Part shown: in pieces, positions 37,255 through 47,391 of the stretch | How positions within the stretch are numbered: the stretch's first letter is position 1 | Layout: each line of letters begins with the position of its first letter | NCBI RefSeq assembly: GCF_030445035.2 | Contig: NC_080688.1 | Coordinates: forward strand, 59,037,949 to 59,101,948 | Source of the DNA: Dasypus novemcinctus | Lineage: Eukaryota > Chordata > Mammalia > Cingulata > Dasypodidae | Length of the DNA stretch: 64,000 nucleotides | Reading direction: 5' to 3' | Program-made: the position numbers and the translations under genes | The notes under the pieces: model-generated | Seen by the model: the letters and a program-made list of their open reading frames with translations, nothing else | What the model was told of the DNA's origin: nothing | Database searches by the model: none

Positions 37255-37420
37255 ATGGGTATCAAGGACAAGCTCCAACACTCACCAGTTGAACAACCAT
37301 ACACGAGGTTCTAGCCTTCTCCCAGTCTCCTTTACTTCATCAGTAAAATGGGGAAAGCAATACCTCTTCACAGCATTGCTGTAAGGAAAAAATGAGATAA
37401 CATATACAATAGTCTAAGTA
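37255..37420 (+). repeat. MIR SINE fragment
   Basis: 'tcctttacttcatcagtaaa', 'atggggaaagcaatacctct' and 'gctgtaaggaaaaaatgaga' match the MIR sequence 'cctcatctgtaaaatggg ... ttgtgaggattaaatgag'. Confidence 0.65.
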
Positions 37421-38483
37421 TATGCTGTGGTTTAACCAGAAGACACAACTGCATGAGGTCACCAAGGAGGAAGTAATTAATTCTAACCAGAGAGGGAGAG
37501 AGAAGATTGGGGAACATTTAAGAAGGAGAAAGATATGAATTGTACTATTAAAATAACAGCTTTTGAGCAATCAAGGCTTTACTTAAAGAATTATGGCCCC
37601 ATGCATCCTTGGAGATACCCCGAGATGCCAGTGGATCATCTCTCTCCTTCCTCTTTCCAATTCTGCCATAAGGAAACTAAAGGAACTAGGACTGGCTCTT
37701 CCCCATTACACAGACCTCAAATTGCCTCATGTGACTTTTTTTTTTCCTCTGAAAATTTGTTCCATTCTCACAAATTAATTTCTGTAGGATAAATATTTTC
37801 CCAAGTTTGGGAATAAAAGGCAACTATATGATTTCCTCATTTTGGATATAGGTCTTTAGGTGGCCCAGAAACTAATATAGATTTAAATGTGTCATTCCCT
37901 ATTATGGTAACTGAGACTGGTGTCATCTCAAAAGCTTATCCACATGCCTGCAGTTCGTGCTGGCTGTCATCTGGTACCTTGGAAATTTGGACTGGGTCAT
38001 GTGCATGAGGCCTGACCTTATAGCCTGGGTCCCAAGAGAAGAAAACCTAGCTGGTTTCTGAGAGAACCAAGAAGAAGTTATATTTTCTTTTGCCTTTTAT
38101 GACCTAGGTTTGGAAGTCACATCACATTATTTCTTCCCTCGTCTTAAGACTTTATATATACAAGAGGAAGGATACTCCTTAGTGTAAGGAAAGCCAATGT
38201 CACATTAAAAGAAGAATATATGGGACAAGGAAGCTTTAACTCTGGAAAATTCAGTCAGGATGTTTGTCACCTAATGATAAATAATATTACTGAATTGCTA
38301 TTGGGGTTAAATATAAAATTCTTAAAACATTATAAGCACCCAACAAATATCTATTCCCTTCTCTCTTTAATAAGCAAAGAAGCAATTATTTGTTGTTTTA
38401 TATATTCATCTTTGCTTATGTTTGATACAAGTTTTAGTGAGACTAGAAATCTCCACAGTGACCACCTCCATGAATTTTTTTTC
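37421..38483. other. Mostly unassigned; old repeat near 37890-38110
   Basis: 37890-38110 ('tggtgtcatctcaaaagctt', 'ttttatgacctaggtttgga', 'agtcacatcacatta') recalls a widespread eutherian repeat whose name I cannot fix. The rest is unassigned, with no coding signal. Confidence 0.4.
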
Positions 38484-38540
38484 AGCAATTACTTTTTTAA
38501 AAAAATTTATTGAGGTATATCACTCATACATAAACAACAA

Positions 38541-39190
38541 GTGTATAGTAATAGTTGTGAATTTATAAAACAAACATATATAACATCATACAGGACTCTC
38601 ATACCTCACCCTACCACTAATAACTTGCATTATTGTTAAACATTTTTAACTAATGATTAAAAAACATTGTCAAAACTAGTAACCAAAGTATTTTCCCCCT
38701 ACCCATCCTATTATTATCTTTATATCATTTATATATGAACATACATAAAAATAAGTGTATAGTAAAAGTTGTAAACTTACAACGCAAACATGCATAACAT
38801 CACACAGGGGTCCCATACATTAGCACTCCACCAATACCTTTCATTGTCATGACACATTTGCTATGAATTATGAAATAATATTGTCAAAATCTTACTACTA
38901 ATTATAGTCCTTATCTTAAATTTGTTGTATTTTCCCCTAACCCACACTATTATCATTTTTTAAATATATTTTTTATGACAGAAGTTGTAAACTTATAAGC
39001 AATCATACACATGTACAGAATTCCCAAACAACACCCCTCCATCAACACAATGCACCATGATGGATCATTTGATATAGATAAGATATCATCTGATTGTTAT
39101 CACATCCACAGTATACATTTGGCACACATTTTTCATATTGCTCCATTATCCACACAGTACATATTTGGCATAGATGCAAGAATATTATGT
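38541..39190 (-). repeat. Tandem ~215-bp units in L1 3'UTR
   Basis: 'gtgtatagta' plus 'agttgtga/agttgtaaac' recurs at 38541 and 38755 and, diverged, near 38972-38990, each followed by 'cat.cata', 'catac' and 'ccctaccactaa/ccaccaatac' blocks. Spacing is 214-216 bp. Confidence 0.7.
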
Positions 39191-39599
39191 CATTACTGCT
39201 ATCCACAGTCCATAGGTCTCTCCAGTTGTGTTTTTCCCATGCTTCTCCACATTCCCACCATCCTGCAATAGTGATGTAAATTTGCTCTAGCTAGCAAAGG
39301 ACACTATTGCATCTGTTCCATCAACCACAATTCTCATCAACCTTTTGGTTTCCTGTGCTTTTCAGTTCCTAGATTATTCTCTAGCGTTCTATCAATTGGC
39401 ATTTACATACCTAGACTACCATTCTCATCCACATCCCCATTTATAAACTAGCTGTTACTCACAATGTGTTACCATCCATTCTATATATGTTGACACTTTT
39501 ACAGTAAAGCTAATTAAAACTTCTACATACATTAAACAGCAGTAGTCCACTCAGTCCTCCTCATCACTTTCACGAATCCAGCACCTACTGCCAGGTATT

Positions 39600-40250
39600 G
39601 AAAATATTTTCCTACAATTCCTTCTAGAAGTTTTATGGTTCTGGCCTTTACTTTTAGGTTTTTGATCCATTTTGAGTTAGTTTTTGGATAAGGTGTGAGA
39701 TAAGGGCCCTCTTCCCTTCTTTTGGGTATGGATATCCAGCTCTTTCAACACCATTTGTTGAGTGGACTGTTCTGCCCAAGCTGTGTGGGTTTGACAGGCT
39801 ATTCAAAAATCACTTGACCATACATGTAATGGTCTGTTTCTGAACCATCAGTTTGGTTCCATTGGTCTATGTGTTTGTCTTTATGCCACTACTATGTTAT
39901 TTTTACCACTGTAGCCAGGTAATATGATTTAAAATCTGGAGAAGAGAGTTCACTTTTCCTTTTTAAGATGTTTCTGGCTATACAGGACCCTCTACCCTTC
40001 CAAATAATTTTGACAATCATGTTTTTAATTTAAAAAACGCTTGTGGAATTTTTATCAGGATTGCATTGAATCTGTATATCAATATGAGTAGAATTGACAT
40101 CCTAATGATATTTAGTCTTCAAATCCATGAGCATGGAATGTTCTTCCAGTGATTTAGGACTTTTTAAATTTCTTTTAACATTGAGTTGCAGTTTTCTGAA
40201 TACAAGTGCTTTACATCATTGGTTAAGTTCATTCCTGACTATTTGAGTTT
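39600..40250 (-). pseudogene. L1 ORF2 C-terminal remnant
   Basis: Plus-strand text such as 'tttttgatccattttgagtt', 'accatttgttgagtggact' and 'ccattggtctatgtgt' is the reverse of the ORF2 region downstream of the RT core. Stops interrupt every frame. Joined directly to ORF1-side sequence near 40250. Confidence 0.75.
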
Positions 40251-40329
40251 TATCTGTCATATTTTATTTTCACCACTCTTTTGACACTGTCAGTCACTTT
40301 TATTGATATAATCTTCATTTCTAGACTCT

Positions 40330-41243
40330 TTTCCAGGCCTCTCTCTCCTGTCTTTTCTTTTCAGGCTCTAGCACACCCTTTAGTATTTCCTGAAAATCTG
40401 GTCTCTTGCTTAGAAATTCTCCCAGTTTCTGTTTATCTGTGAATATTCTAGCTCACTCTCAGGTTTGAATGACAGTCTTGCCAGATATAAGATTCTTGGC
40501 TATAGATTTTTCTCTTGTAGTATCTTAAATATAAAACATCACTGTCTTCTTGCCTCCATGGTTTCTGGTGAGAAATCAGCACTTAAACTTATTGGGTATC
40601 CCTTATACATTATGCATTGCTTTTCTCTTGCTATTCTCAGAATTTTCTCTTTGTCTTTGGCATTTGACATTCTGATTAGTATGTGTCTTGGAGTTGGTCT
40701 ATTTTGATTTTTTCAGATGGGAATATGTTGTGCTTCTTGAACATGTATATCTATGTACTTCAATAGGGTTGGGAGATTTTCTACTATTATTTCTTCAAAT
40801 GTTCCTACTGCCACTTTTCCCTTCTCTTCTCCTTCTGGGACACCCATGACATATGTCTGCACATCTCTTGCTGTCATTTGGTTCCCTAAGACCTTGTTCA
40901 ATTTTGTCCATCCTTCTTTCATCTGTTTTTTGTATGTTCACTTTCAGAGGCCATTTCTTCAAGCTCATCAATCCTTTCTTCTGCTTCCTCAAATCTGCTA
41001 TTACAGTTTCCAATGTTTTTTTTCAATTTCATTTATTATGCCTTTCATTCCCATAAGATCTGGTATTTTTCTATATATGCTTTCAAATTCTCCTTTGTGC
41101 TCATCCAATGTCTTCTTAATATCTTTAATCTCTTTAGCTATCTCATTGAATTTATTAAGGAGATTTGTTTGAACATCTATGATTAGTTGTCTCAATTCCT
41201 TTATGTCATCTGGAGGCTTATCTTGTTCCTTTGACTGAGCCAT
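40330..41243 (-). pseudogene. L1 ORF1 relic
   Basis: N-terminal frame 41243-41001 is a highly charged coiled-coil-like segment after MAQSKEQDKPPDD. The frame 40922-40713 carries the RNA-binding and C-terminal signatures VPEGEE, FEEIIVENLPTL and HVQEAQ seen in L1 ORF1p. At least two frameshifts break the reading. Length (about 300 codons) fits the family. Confidence 0.8.
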
Positions 41244-41423
41244 AGCTTCCTGTTTCTTGGTGTGGGTTGTAATTTTTTGTTGGTGTCTTCACATTTGGCT
41301 TACTAGAGTATTTATTCTGGGTGCAGTTTTCCTCTTTTATTTAGGAATTCCTATAATTTCTCCCTTGCTGGATGTGCACTAGGAACCATGGATGTAGTTG
41401 GTGCTATAAGCTCTGGAGGCTTA

Positions 41424-42509
41424 AACTGCCCTCATTACTTCAAGGACTGATGAAATTTCTCCCAACATTCTCCTTTACCAGGAGTAGGGACAGAGTCACA
41501 GCCATGTGGAATAATCCAAGTCATGCAGGCCTAGACTGTAATTGCCTAGAGAGACTGATGAAGCTTCACAGCCTTTTCTCCCCTGCCTGGGGCAGGGATG
41601 GAACTGCAGGTGTGGGCAGCAATCTATGCAGTGTGTGTCCAAGATGACTGCAGTTGCCCCAGTAGACTTCCAATTATTCAGTCTGTGCCAGCCAAATGTA
41701 CCTACAGTTACCTGGATAGGCTAGTACAGGTCCCATCATCCTCCTCCCTGCCAGAGGTGGGGCTGAAGCCTAGTCTAGGGCTGCAGGCCAATCTGGGTGA
41801 AAGAAACTGTTTCCTACCATCACTGTGAATTTTGGTCAGCCTGGCTTCCCCTCATGCTGGGGGTGGAGTTAAAAATGGCAGCCACCAGCCTCTTTCTGAC
41901 CTGCACATGTTCAAACTTTAGTTCTTTTTAGGGTTATACTTTAGCCAGCTGAATTTACTAATCAGTAGCTGAAATCAGTGTTCAATCGTCTCCTCCTCCC
42001 CTGTATTTGGGAAATGGAACTTCCAACTCCAGCCACAGAATAGCTCCTGGGGCAGCTTGTGCTCCCAATGTAGAATAATCACTGACCTCTGTGGCTTGGT
42101 CAGTAGTTTCCTGGAGAGGCTCGTGTAGGTCCCCTCAGCTTCCTCCCTGCCAAAGGTGGGGCTAGGGCTTTTGCTGGAGCTGCAGTCTGACCGGGGTGGA
42201 AAGAAGCCAGTCCCCATGAGCACTGTGGTTTTCAGTCAGTCCTGCTTCCCCTCATGCCAGGTGCAGAATTAAGACAGTGACTACTGGCCTCTTTCTGGCT
42301 TGGACAGGCTCAAACTTTAGCTGTTCCCAGGATTATACTTTAGCCCGCTGAATTTACTCATCAGTAGTTGAAGCTGGTGCCCAACTATCTCTTCCTCCCC
42401 CATTTTTGGGAAGTGGAGCTTTCAATTCCAGCCAACAGCTCTTGAGGTGGCTTGTGCCTCCAGTGGAGGATGGGCACCAGCCTCCAGGTCATGGAGTGCT
42501 CTACTTATG
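41424..42509 (-). promoter_or_regulatory. Tandem monomers in L1 5'UTR
   Basis: Two long units (41711-42109 and 42110 to about 42509) repeat with a 399-bp period: 'cctgga.aggct.gt', 'cctccctgcca.aggtgggg', 'cttcccctcatgc', 'actttagcc.gctgaattta' recur in both. Two shorter diverged modules start near 41424 and 41536. It occupies the place of the L1 internal promoter, upstream of ORF1. More GC-rich than surroundings. Confidence 0.75.
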
Positions 42510-42690
42510 AGTCTTCTCTGCAGATGGACAATCTCCTCCTTCCATTTCTTCAAGGCTGTTCTGGTCTACTGGAGCCCCAACCAGGTGCTTCATCTAGCTA
42601 TAGATAGTCTGGGTGTTTACTACCTGCCTTGTAGCAGGAGCTTACTCTAGGAACTCCTTATTCTGCCATCATCTTGCTGGTTGTCCCCAC

Positions 42691-43136
42691 CTACATTAAT
42701 TTTTAACGTCAATTTTCATGTTATATCAGTTTCATATTGCTGCAATAACATTGTATGAAAAACAACCACAAAGGTGTGTGTGTGTGTGTGTGTGTGTGTG
42801 AGGGGTGACAAATAGAAGGCTGCAGGCATAGAGCCCCAACCCTTCATTAGTTTCTGCCCAAATGGAGAGAAAGGATAGAATGAAGCTAAGGGGTTCCATT
42901 TTTATGTTTAGAGATTTCCTCTTCCCTGCCATCCCCTGACTGCATCCCTCCCATTTTGACCTCTGAAGGAAGTGTCCAAGGATGCTCCTGGTCTTAGTAG
43001 GTTCCCTCTTCATCCATCCCCAATTCAATTCTCTTTTTCTGCCCAAATCCCAGACCATGTGTGGCCCTTTGTCTGTGCTGCTTGCTAGGATTTTTCCGTG
43101 GTGTATCCTGTACTGACTTCATTCTCTGTTTCCCAT
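42691..43136. other. Unassigned, with (GT)n
   Basis: 'cagtttcatattgctgcaat' near 42728 recalls the end of a common MaLR/MER-type repeat. A (GT)n run lies at 42774-42800. No coding signal. Confidence 0.4.
42774..42800 (+). repeat. (GT)n microsatellite
   Basis: Uninterrupted GT dinucleotides, about 13 units. Confidence 0.9.
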
Positions 43137-44262
43137 AGTTGGTGGACTTGTTGCTCAGTGTAGTGGCTATTTGGAGTAAGGGCTTAGAACTGGTATCCAG
43201 CAAACACATCATCAGGGGAATCATTACTGTGGAAGTCTTCCATCTCCTCACTGTGGTGGCTGGACTGGTGAGTGCTTGGTTTTGTCTTCATCTTTCAATT
43301 TGGAATCTCTTGTTCATGTCTGGCTACTAACAGAAGCAAACAGACTGATGTCATCAATGCTTCTTGATGAAAAGACCAGAGATGAACTACAAAGAAATTT
43401 TAATTGCTGTAGCTTGTTCAACCTTGCAAACTTGTATAAACAAGATTATGATTTCTGTACTGCAATCTGAAGGAGCCAAAGCCCCACATGCCAGATGTAT
43501 GGAGAAAAGTTTCTTAACCATTCAGATGAAGCCCTGAAAATCCTGGTTGGTGTTAGACTCTTCTTCAGGTTCACAGAGATTCTTGGTGTTTGGCTAGTAT
43601 TTCAGGATCAAAAGGATCCTCAAGCCAACTTTACTGCCTTTCTATGAAACTTTGGATCCTTCTCAGTTCTTTCCTACTCTCTGCTCTCCAAAAGCTTTTT
43701 CTTCCTCCCTTAGTGAAGTCCTAGGATCATTTGTCCTTTTTGTTTGGGGGAAAGGAAAGTTTCTTCACCACATCCCCTAAAGCTGGTTGAACAGCTAAGC
43801 TTTAAGCCTTGACATGTTTTGGCAAGAGCAAGATTGTAGGAAAAAGGAAGAAAAACCTCCTCCCTCTCTTCCTAAATGGATATGGGAAACTGCTGGGAGT
43901 GCCGGGGATGGAACAAGGCCTGGCTCTGCTTCTCCTCTTCCTCCTTCCTATGCCAGAATACCTGATCACATCCTCACCTGGCTCCAAGGATAAATCAGGA
44001 CCAGAACCAGAGAAACACACACTAAAGAATCTTTATTATACTAAGCAGCACTCAATTTAGGGCAGTTTATTAGATATAAAAATAAAAGCCACAATTCCAT
44101 ATTCAAAGAAGCAACCCATGTTCTTTTCGTTGTCAGCCAAGGAACTCCACTAAATGCCTGGACACTGTGCCTTAAGGATAGTCTTTAAGGTTCTGCAAGG
44201 AAATTCTTTCTTCAAGTGTTTTTTCCAGATCACACAATGGCAAAACCAAAGGAAGAAACATT
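43137..44262 (+). pseudogene. Processed pseudogene of tetraspanin TSPAN31
   Basis: Intronless, broken copy of TSPAN31 (SAS), a four-pass membrane tetraspanin. It starts inside the first membrane segment (roughly residue 20; 5'-truncated). Matching stretches include [15 protein letters not shown] (43200s), [16 protein letters not shown] (large loop with the Cys-Cys motif, but CCS instead of CCG), [33 protein letters not shown] and a C-terminus ending in AFL before TGA at 43645-43647. Lesions: a deletion of about 45 bp near 43272, a second frameshift near 43350, and Cys-to-stop TGA at 43468-43470. The 3'UTR continues, and from about 44000 appears to be antisense CDK4 3'UTR (see findings). No clear poly(A) or target duplication; both ends approximate. 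Confidence 0.85.
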
Positions 44263-46006
44263 TTTAGAAGACCGTAAACACACACACACACACAATGCCT
44301 TGGTGACATACAGGACATTTTTTGCTCATATAAAATGAGAATTGGCTATGTAGAATGGCTTGTCTTGGCTGGTTTTGCTCCCATGTCTGGTAGTTAGTTG
44401 GCCAAGGGGTGACTTGGCTCTATTTCACATGCTATAAACTGGTTCTCCAGGAACAAAATAAAATGCTCTGATTTGTAACATTTGCTGATTTCTGTAGTAT
44501 TGATACCCAAACATAGCTGATTTCAAGTCACCAGTGACTTAATAAATGCTCATAAAATTCCTGAAAATTTAACAATCTAGTTTTGCAAGCCTGTTCAAAT
44601 CAATTCCAGCACACTTTCTTAAATGACTCTCTCTTCTCGAGGATTAGCCTGGGCATGATTTCATGGTGTCAGCAGAGGTACAAAATGGAAAGTCCCAATT
44701 CATAAGCCATTTCAAGTCTTGCTTTACTTCATGTCTGCCACTTCCCATTGGCCAAAACAAGTGACATGGTAGATCGCAGTGTCAAGGGGTGGGATAAGTC
44801 ACTCTGCTTACAGAGGTTGGGCTCTGCAATGCCACATGCAAATAATTTAGATACAGATTTGGAGGCATCAATGTAAGCTACCACACTTATGATTCTCAAA
44901 TGGTATTTATTTAAAGAACCTGCTTTCTTTATTCATATGTTATTTTAAAACTAAGGGAAAATATCAAAAATGATCTCACAATTTGATAATATATATTCTT
45001 AGCAATCAGGATTATCGCTCTGATTCTTCAGTTTGGTGAAATAAGTTTGTCTGCATTTTTTTCCGTATACTCCACACATTCTCTTGCTGCTATGTGTTTG
45101 TAAACATGCAAGGAAATCCAGAAGTAGAAGTTGAAAATAATACCTGTTATGATTTTCTTAGCTTCAGATGGTAGATTTTTGTTCAGGTTTGAGGAAATCT
45201 TCTTGACGGCCCAACCTTCTTGTGATTGATTATGTTTAAGGAGTGGTAGTGAGAATGTTGGCACCTCTGATGAAAGAGGGAACATCTGGGATTACTTTCA
45301 GAGGAAATAAAATAGTAATGGTCCATTGAGGAGTGATTGTTCTCATTGATGATTTAATTATCTTCTGATGTCTAAATATTTAACAAACCCTGACTCAGTC
45401 TGAAACTCTCAACGAATCTAATTTTTTAAATTGGTTGTTGTTTTATGGCTAATGTCAATTTGGCCTCAGTTTGTCAAATAATCATGAACTAATTTTGTAA
45501 GTAGGATGGTCTGAACTGAGATTTAAGGCAATTACAAAAATATCACCTCCCAATGCTGTGACCTCTCATAATGGAACATTTCAGTAGAACTTTTACTTTA
45601 CCTTTCTCCTCTCTTTTTTCCTGCTTCTCAGCCCTTCAGAAACACAGATGAACTCCTGAAATACCTGAGGAAAAAACCTGGCTATGCTTGATAACATGAG
45701 TTAAACTGGATGGGGGAAGTAGACTTGTCAAGCGGAATGTAATATAGAGTGATTCAAATACTCACAAGAGATTTTCAGTACTGAGCATGGAAAAACAAAC
45801 AAAAGCAAAGTATGCCAGAAATTCAGTCAAAGAACACTTCAATTGTTCCTATGGAAAAGAAAACTGTATTATATATTACTAATCACTCCTGTCTATATTA
45901 TACTACATACTATCTCCAGATGAAATCTCAATGACTTCAATAAGCAATCCTTTCATAATAAATAATAATAATAGTAATAGGTTGGTACTTCAAAGATGTG
46001 TCTATC
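44263..46006. other. No gene recognised
   Basis: Starts with a (CA)n run (44278-44294). 44690-44885 ('cacttcccattggccaaaac', 'gtcaaggggtgggataag') recalls an old MER/MaLR-type repeat. The minus frame 45028-45285 (85 codons) is unassigned. Confidence 0.4.
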
Positions 46007-46017
46007 AAAGCATCTTA

Positions 46018-46467
46018 GGGGAAGTGGTTATGGCTCAACTGATAAAGTGTCCACCTATCATATGGAGGGTCCAGTTTTTTGGTACCCAGGGACTCCTGAC
46101 CCATGTGGTGAGCTGGCCCATGCACAGTACTGCCGTACACAAGAAGTGCCATGCCACACAGAGGTGTCCGCTGTGTAGGGGTGCCCCATGCACAAAGAAT
46201 GCACCCTGCAAAGAGAGCTCCCCCACATGAAAAAGGTGTAACCCACCGAGGAGTGGCACCACACACATGGAGAGCTGATGCAGCAAGATGACATAACAAC
46301 AACAAAAAAAAGCGACCCAGTTTCCCAGTGCTGCATGACAAGAATGCAAAGTGGACACAGAAGAAATGACAGTGAATGGACATAGAGAGCAGATATTGGG
46401 GGGGGGGGGGGGTAGGAGGAGGGGGAGAGGAAGGGGAGAGAAATAAAATAAAAAATTCTTTTTAAAA
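46018..46467 (+). mobile_element. DAS-type SINE with 11-bp target duplication
   Basis: tRNA-like head with A box TGGCTCAACTG (46031-46041), DAS body, a G14 run near 46399-46412 and an (aaat)-type A-rich tail. AAAGCATCTTA (46007-46017) and AAAGCATCCTA (46468-46478) flank it, one mismatch. The B-box region ('ccagttttttggtaccc') is damaged, so pol III transcription is unlikely. Open frames up to 147 codons across it are shadows. Confidence 0.9.
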
Positions 46468-46478
46468 AAAGCATCCTA

Positions 46479-46931
46479 AAGAGCTTTTTTGCATTATTCA
46501 ACTCACAGTTCGTTACTGGTTAAATAGTTTGCACTATGACTCTTTGTATTTTGTTTTACTGAATTTTATTTCATCCCCAATTGATAGATTTTAATTTTGT
46601 AGGTCCCATAAGTAATTCTGGTAATAGAGTTCATAGGATATAATTGATATAAAGTATTTCATTTAATTGCATTTGCAGAATTTACCATATGAATAAGATT
46701 ATCTTCCATTAGGTCTACTTTTCTTACCAAGGACTCCTGTATTTCCTTGACATTTTATTTCATGTGCTGTTTATCAAAGAAATATTATTGAAAAATTGGT
46801 TCCACATGGCTCTTTGCCAATTCAGAATTCTACTTTTTTTTCAAGATCAACTCAGGTCCTACATCCTCTAGGAATATGTCCCTGTATAATTCAATTGTTT
46901 TTTTTTTTTTTTCTTTTTAAATTGTGAGAAT
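46479..46931. other. No gene recognised
   Basis: AT-rich spacer with a T-run at 46898-46911. Confidence 0.5.
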
Positions 46932-46936
46932 ACTTC

Positions 46937-47391
46937 TGTGATGTTTAAGTTCACATGTCAACTGGTTAGGTTATGGTGTTCAGTTATTTTGTCAAGTAAC
47001 CACTGGCCTGATTGTTACTTTGAGGGTGTTTCTTGGGTTGAAATCATTAGTCAGTTGATTGAATCTATGGCTAATAACATCTACATTCAACAGAGGAGAT
47101 TGACTTTAAAATGAGAGAAGTCACATCTAATTATTTGAAGGCCTTAAAGGAAGAAATGATGATTTTAGCAGTCAGAGAGAAAAATCTCTATCTATAATTC
47201 AGCCAGCCAGCTTCACCTGGGGAATTCATTGAAACTTTCATCAGTGTTCATAACTGGCAGCCTGACCTATGGAATTTGGATTTGCCTGTCCCATGATCAT
47301 ATGAGTCAATTCCTATAATAAATCTCATGATATTTACATAAATACATGTATCCTATCAGTCCTGTTTCTCTGCTGAACTTGGACTAATAAA
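46937..47391 (+). repeat. 5' LTR of composite element (family C)
   Basis: Begins TGTGATGTTTAAG and ends 'ttggactaataaa'. 'aataaatctcatgatattt' about 65 bp before the end holds an AATAAA. Related over its length to the LTR at 48972 and, reversed, to the one at 59851. 'gactttggtaccaagg' follows directly, a primer-site position. Confidence 0.65.

Larger units (their letters stand above)
38484..42690 (-). mobile_element. Internally deleted L1 with repeated UTRs
   Basis: On the minus strand: 5' end 'ccagcaagatgatggcagaa' near 42690, 5'UTR with tandem units to 41244, ORF1 (about 41243-40330), a junction near 40250 that jumps into the last part of ORF2, then a 3'UTR with tandem units to about 38484. 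About 4.2 kb against the usual 6-7 kb; most of ORF2 (endonuclease and RT core) is missing. Its 5' and 3' UTRs differ from the L1 at 4728-12096, so it is another family. No clean target duplication found. Confidence 0.8.

Noticed and set aside
38541..39190. CRISPR-like array from evenly spaced repeats
   Set aside because: Units are about 215 bp, diverged, without short repeats and unique spacers, and sit in an L1 3'UTR of a mammalian genome.
40753..41172. 139-codon plus-strand open frame, rich in Phe/Ser/Ile
   Set aside because: It is the antisense of the L1 ORF1 relic; its composition mirrors the lysine/glutamate-rich ORF1 strand.
42774..42800. (GT)n and other microsatellites as regulatory elements
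   Set aside because: Plain dinucleotide runs with no adjoining promoter or gene; listed only as repeats.
46058..46501. 147-codon minus-strand open frame, the longest in the window
   Set aside because: It lies across the DAS SINE at 46018-46467, and similar frames occur in the other SINE copies (14664-14912, 33579-33964).
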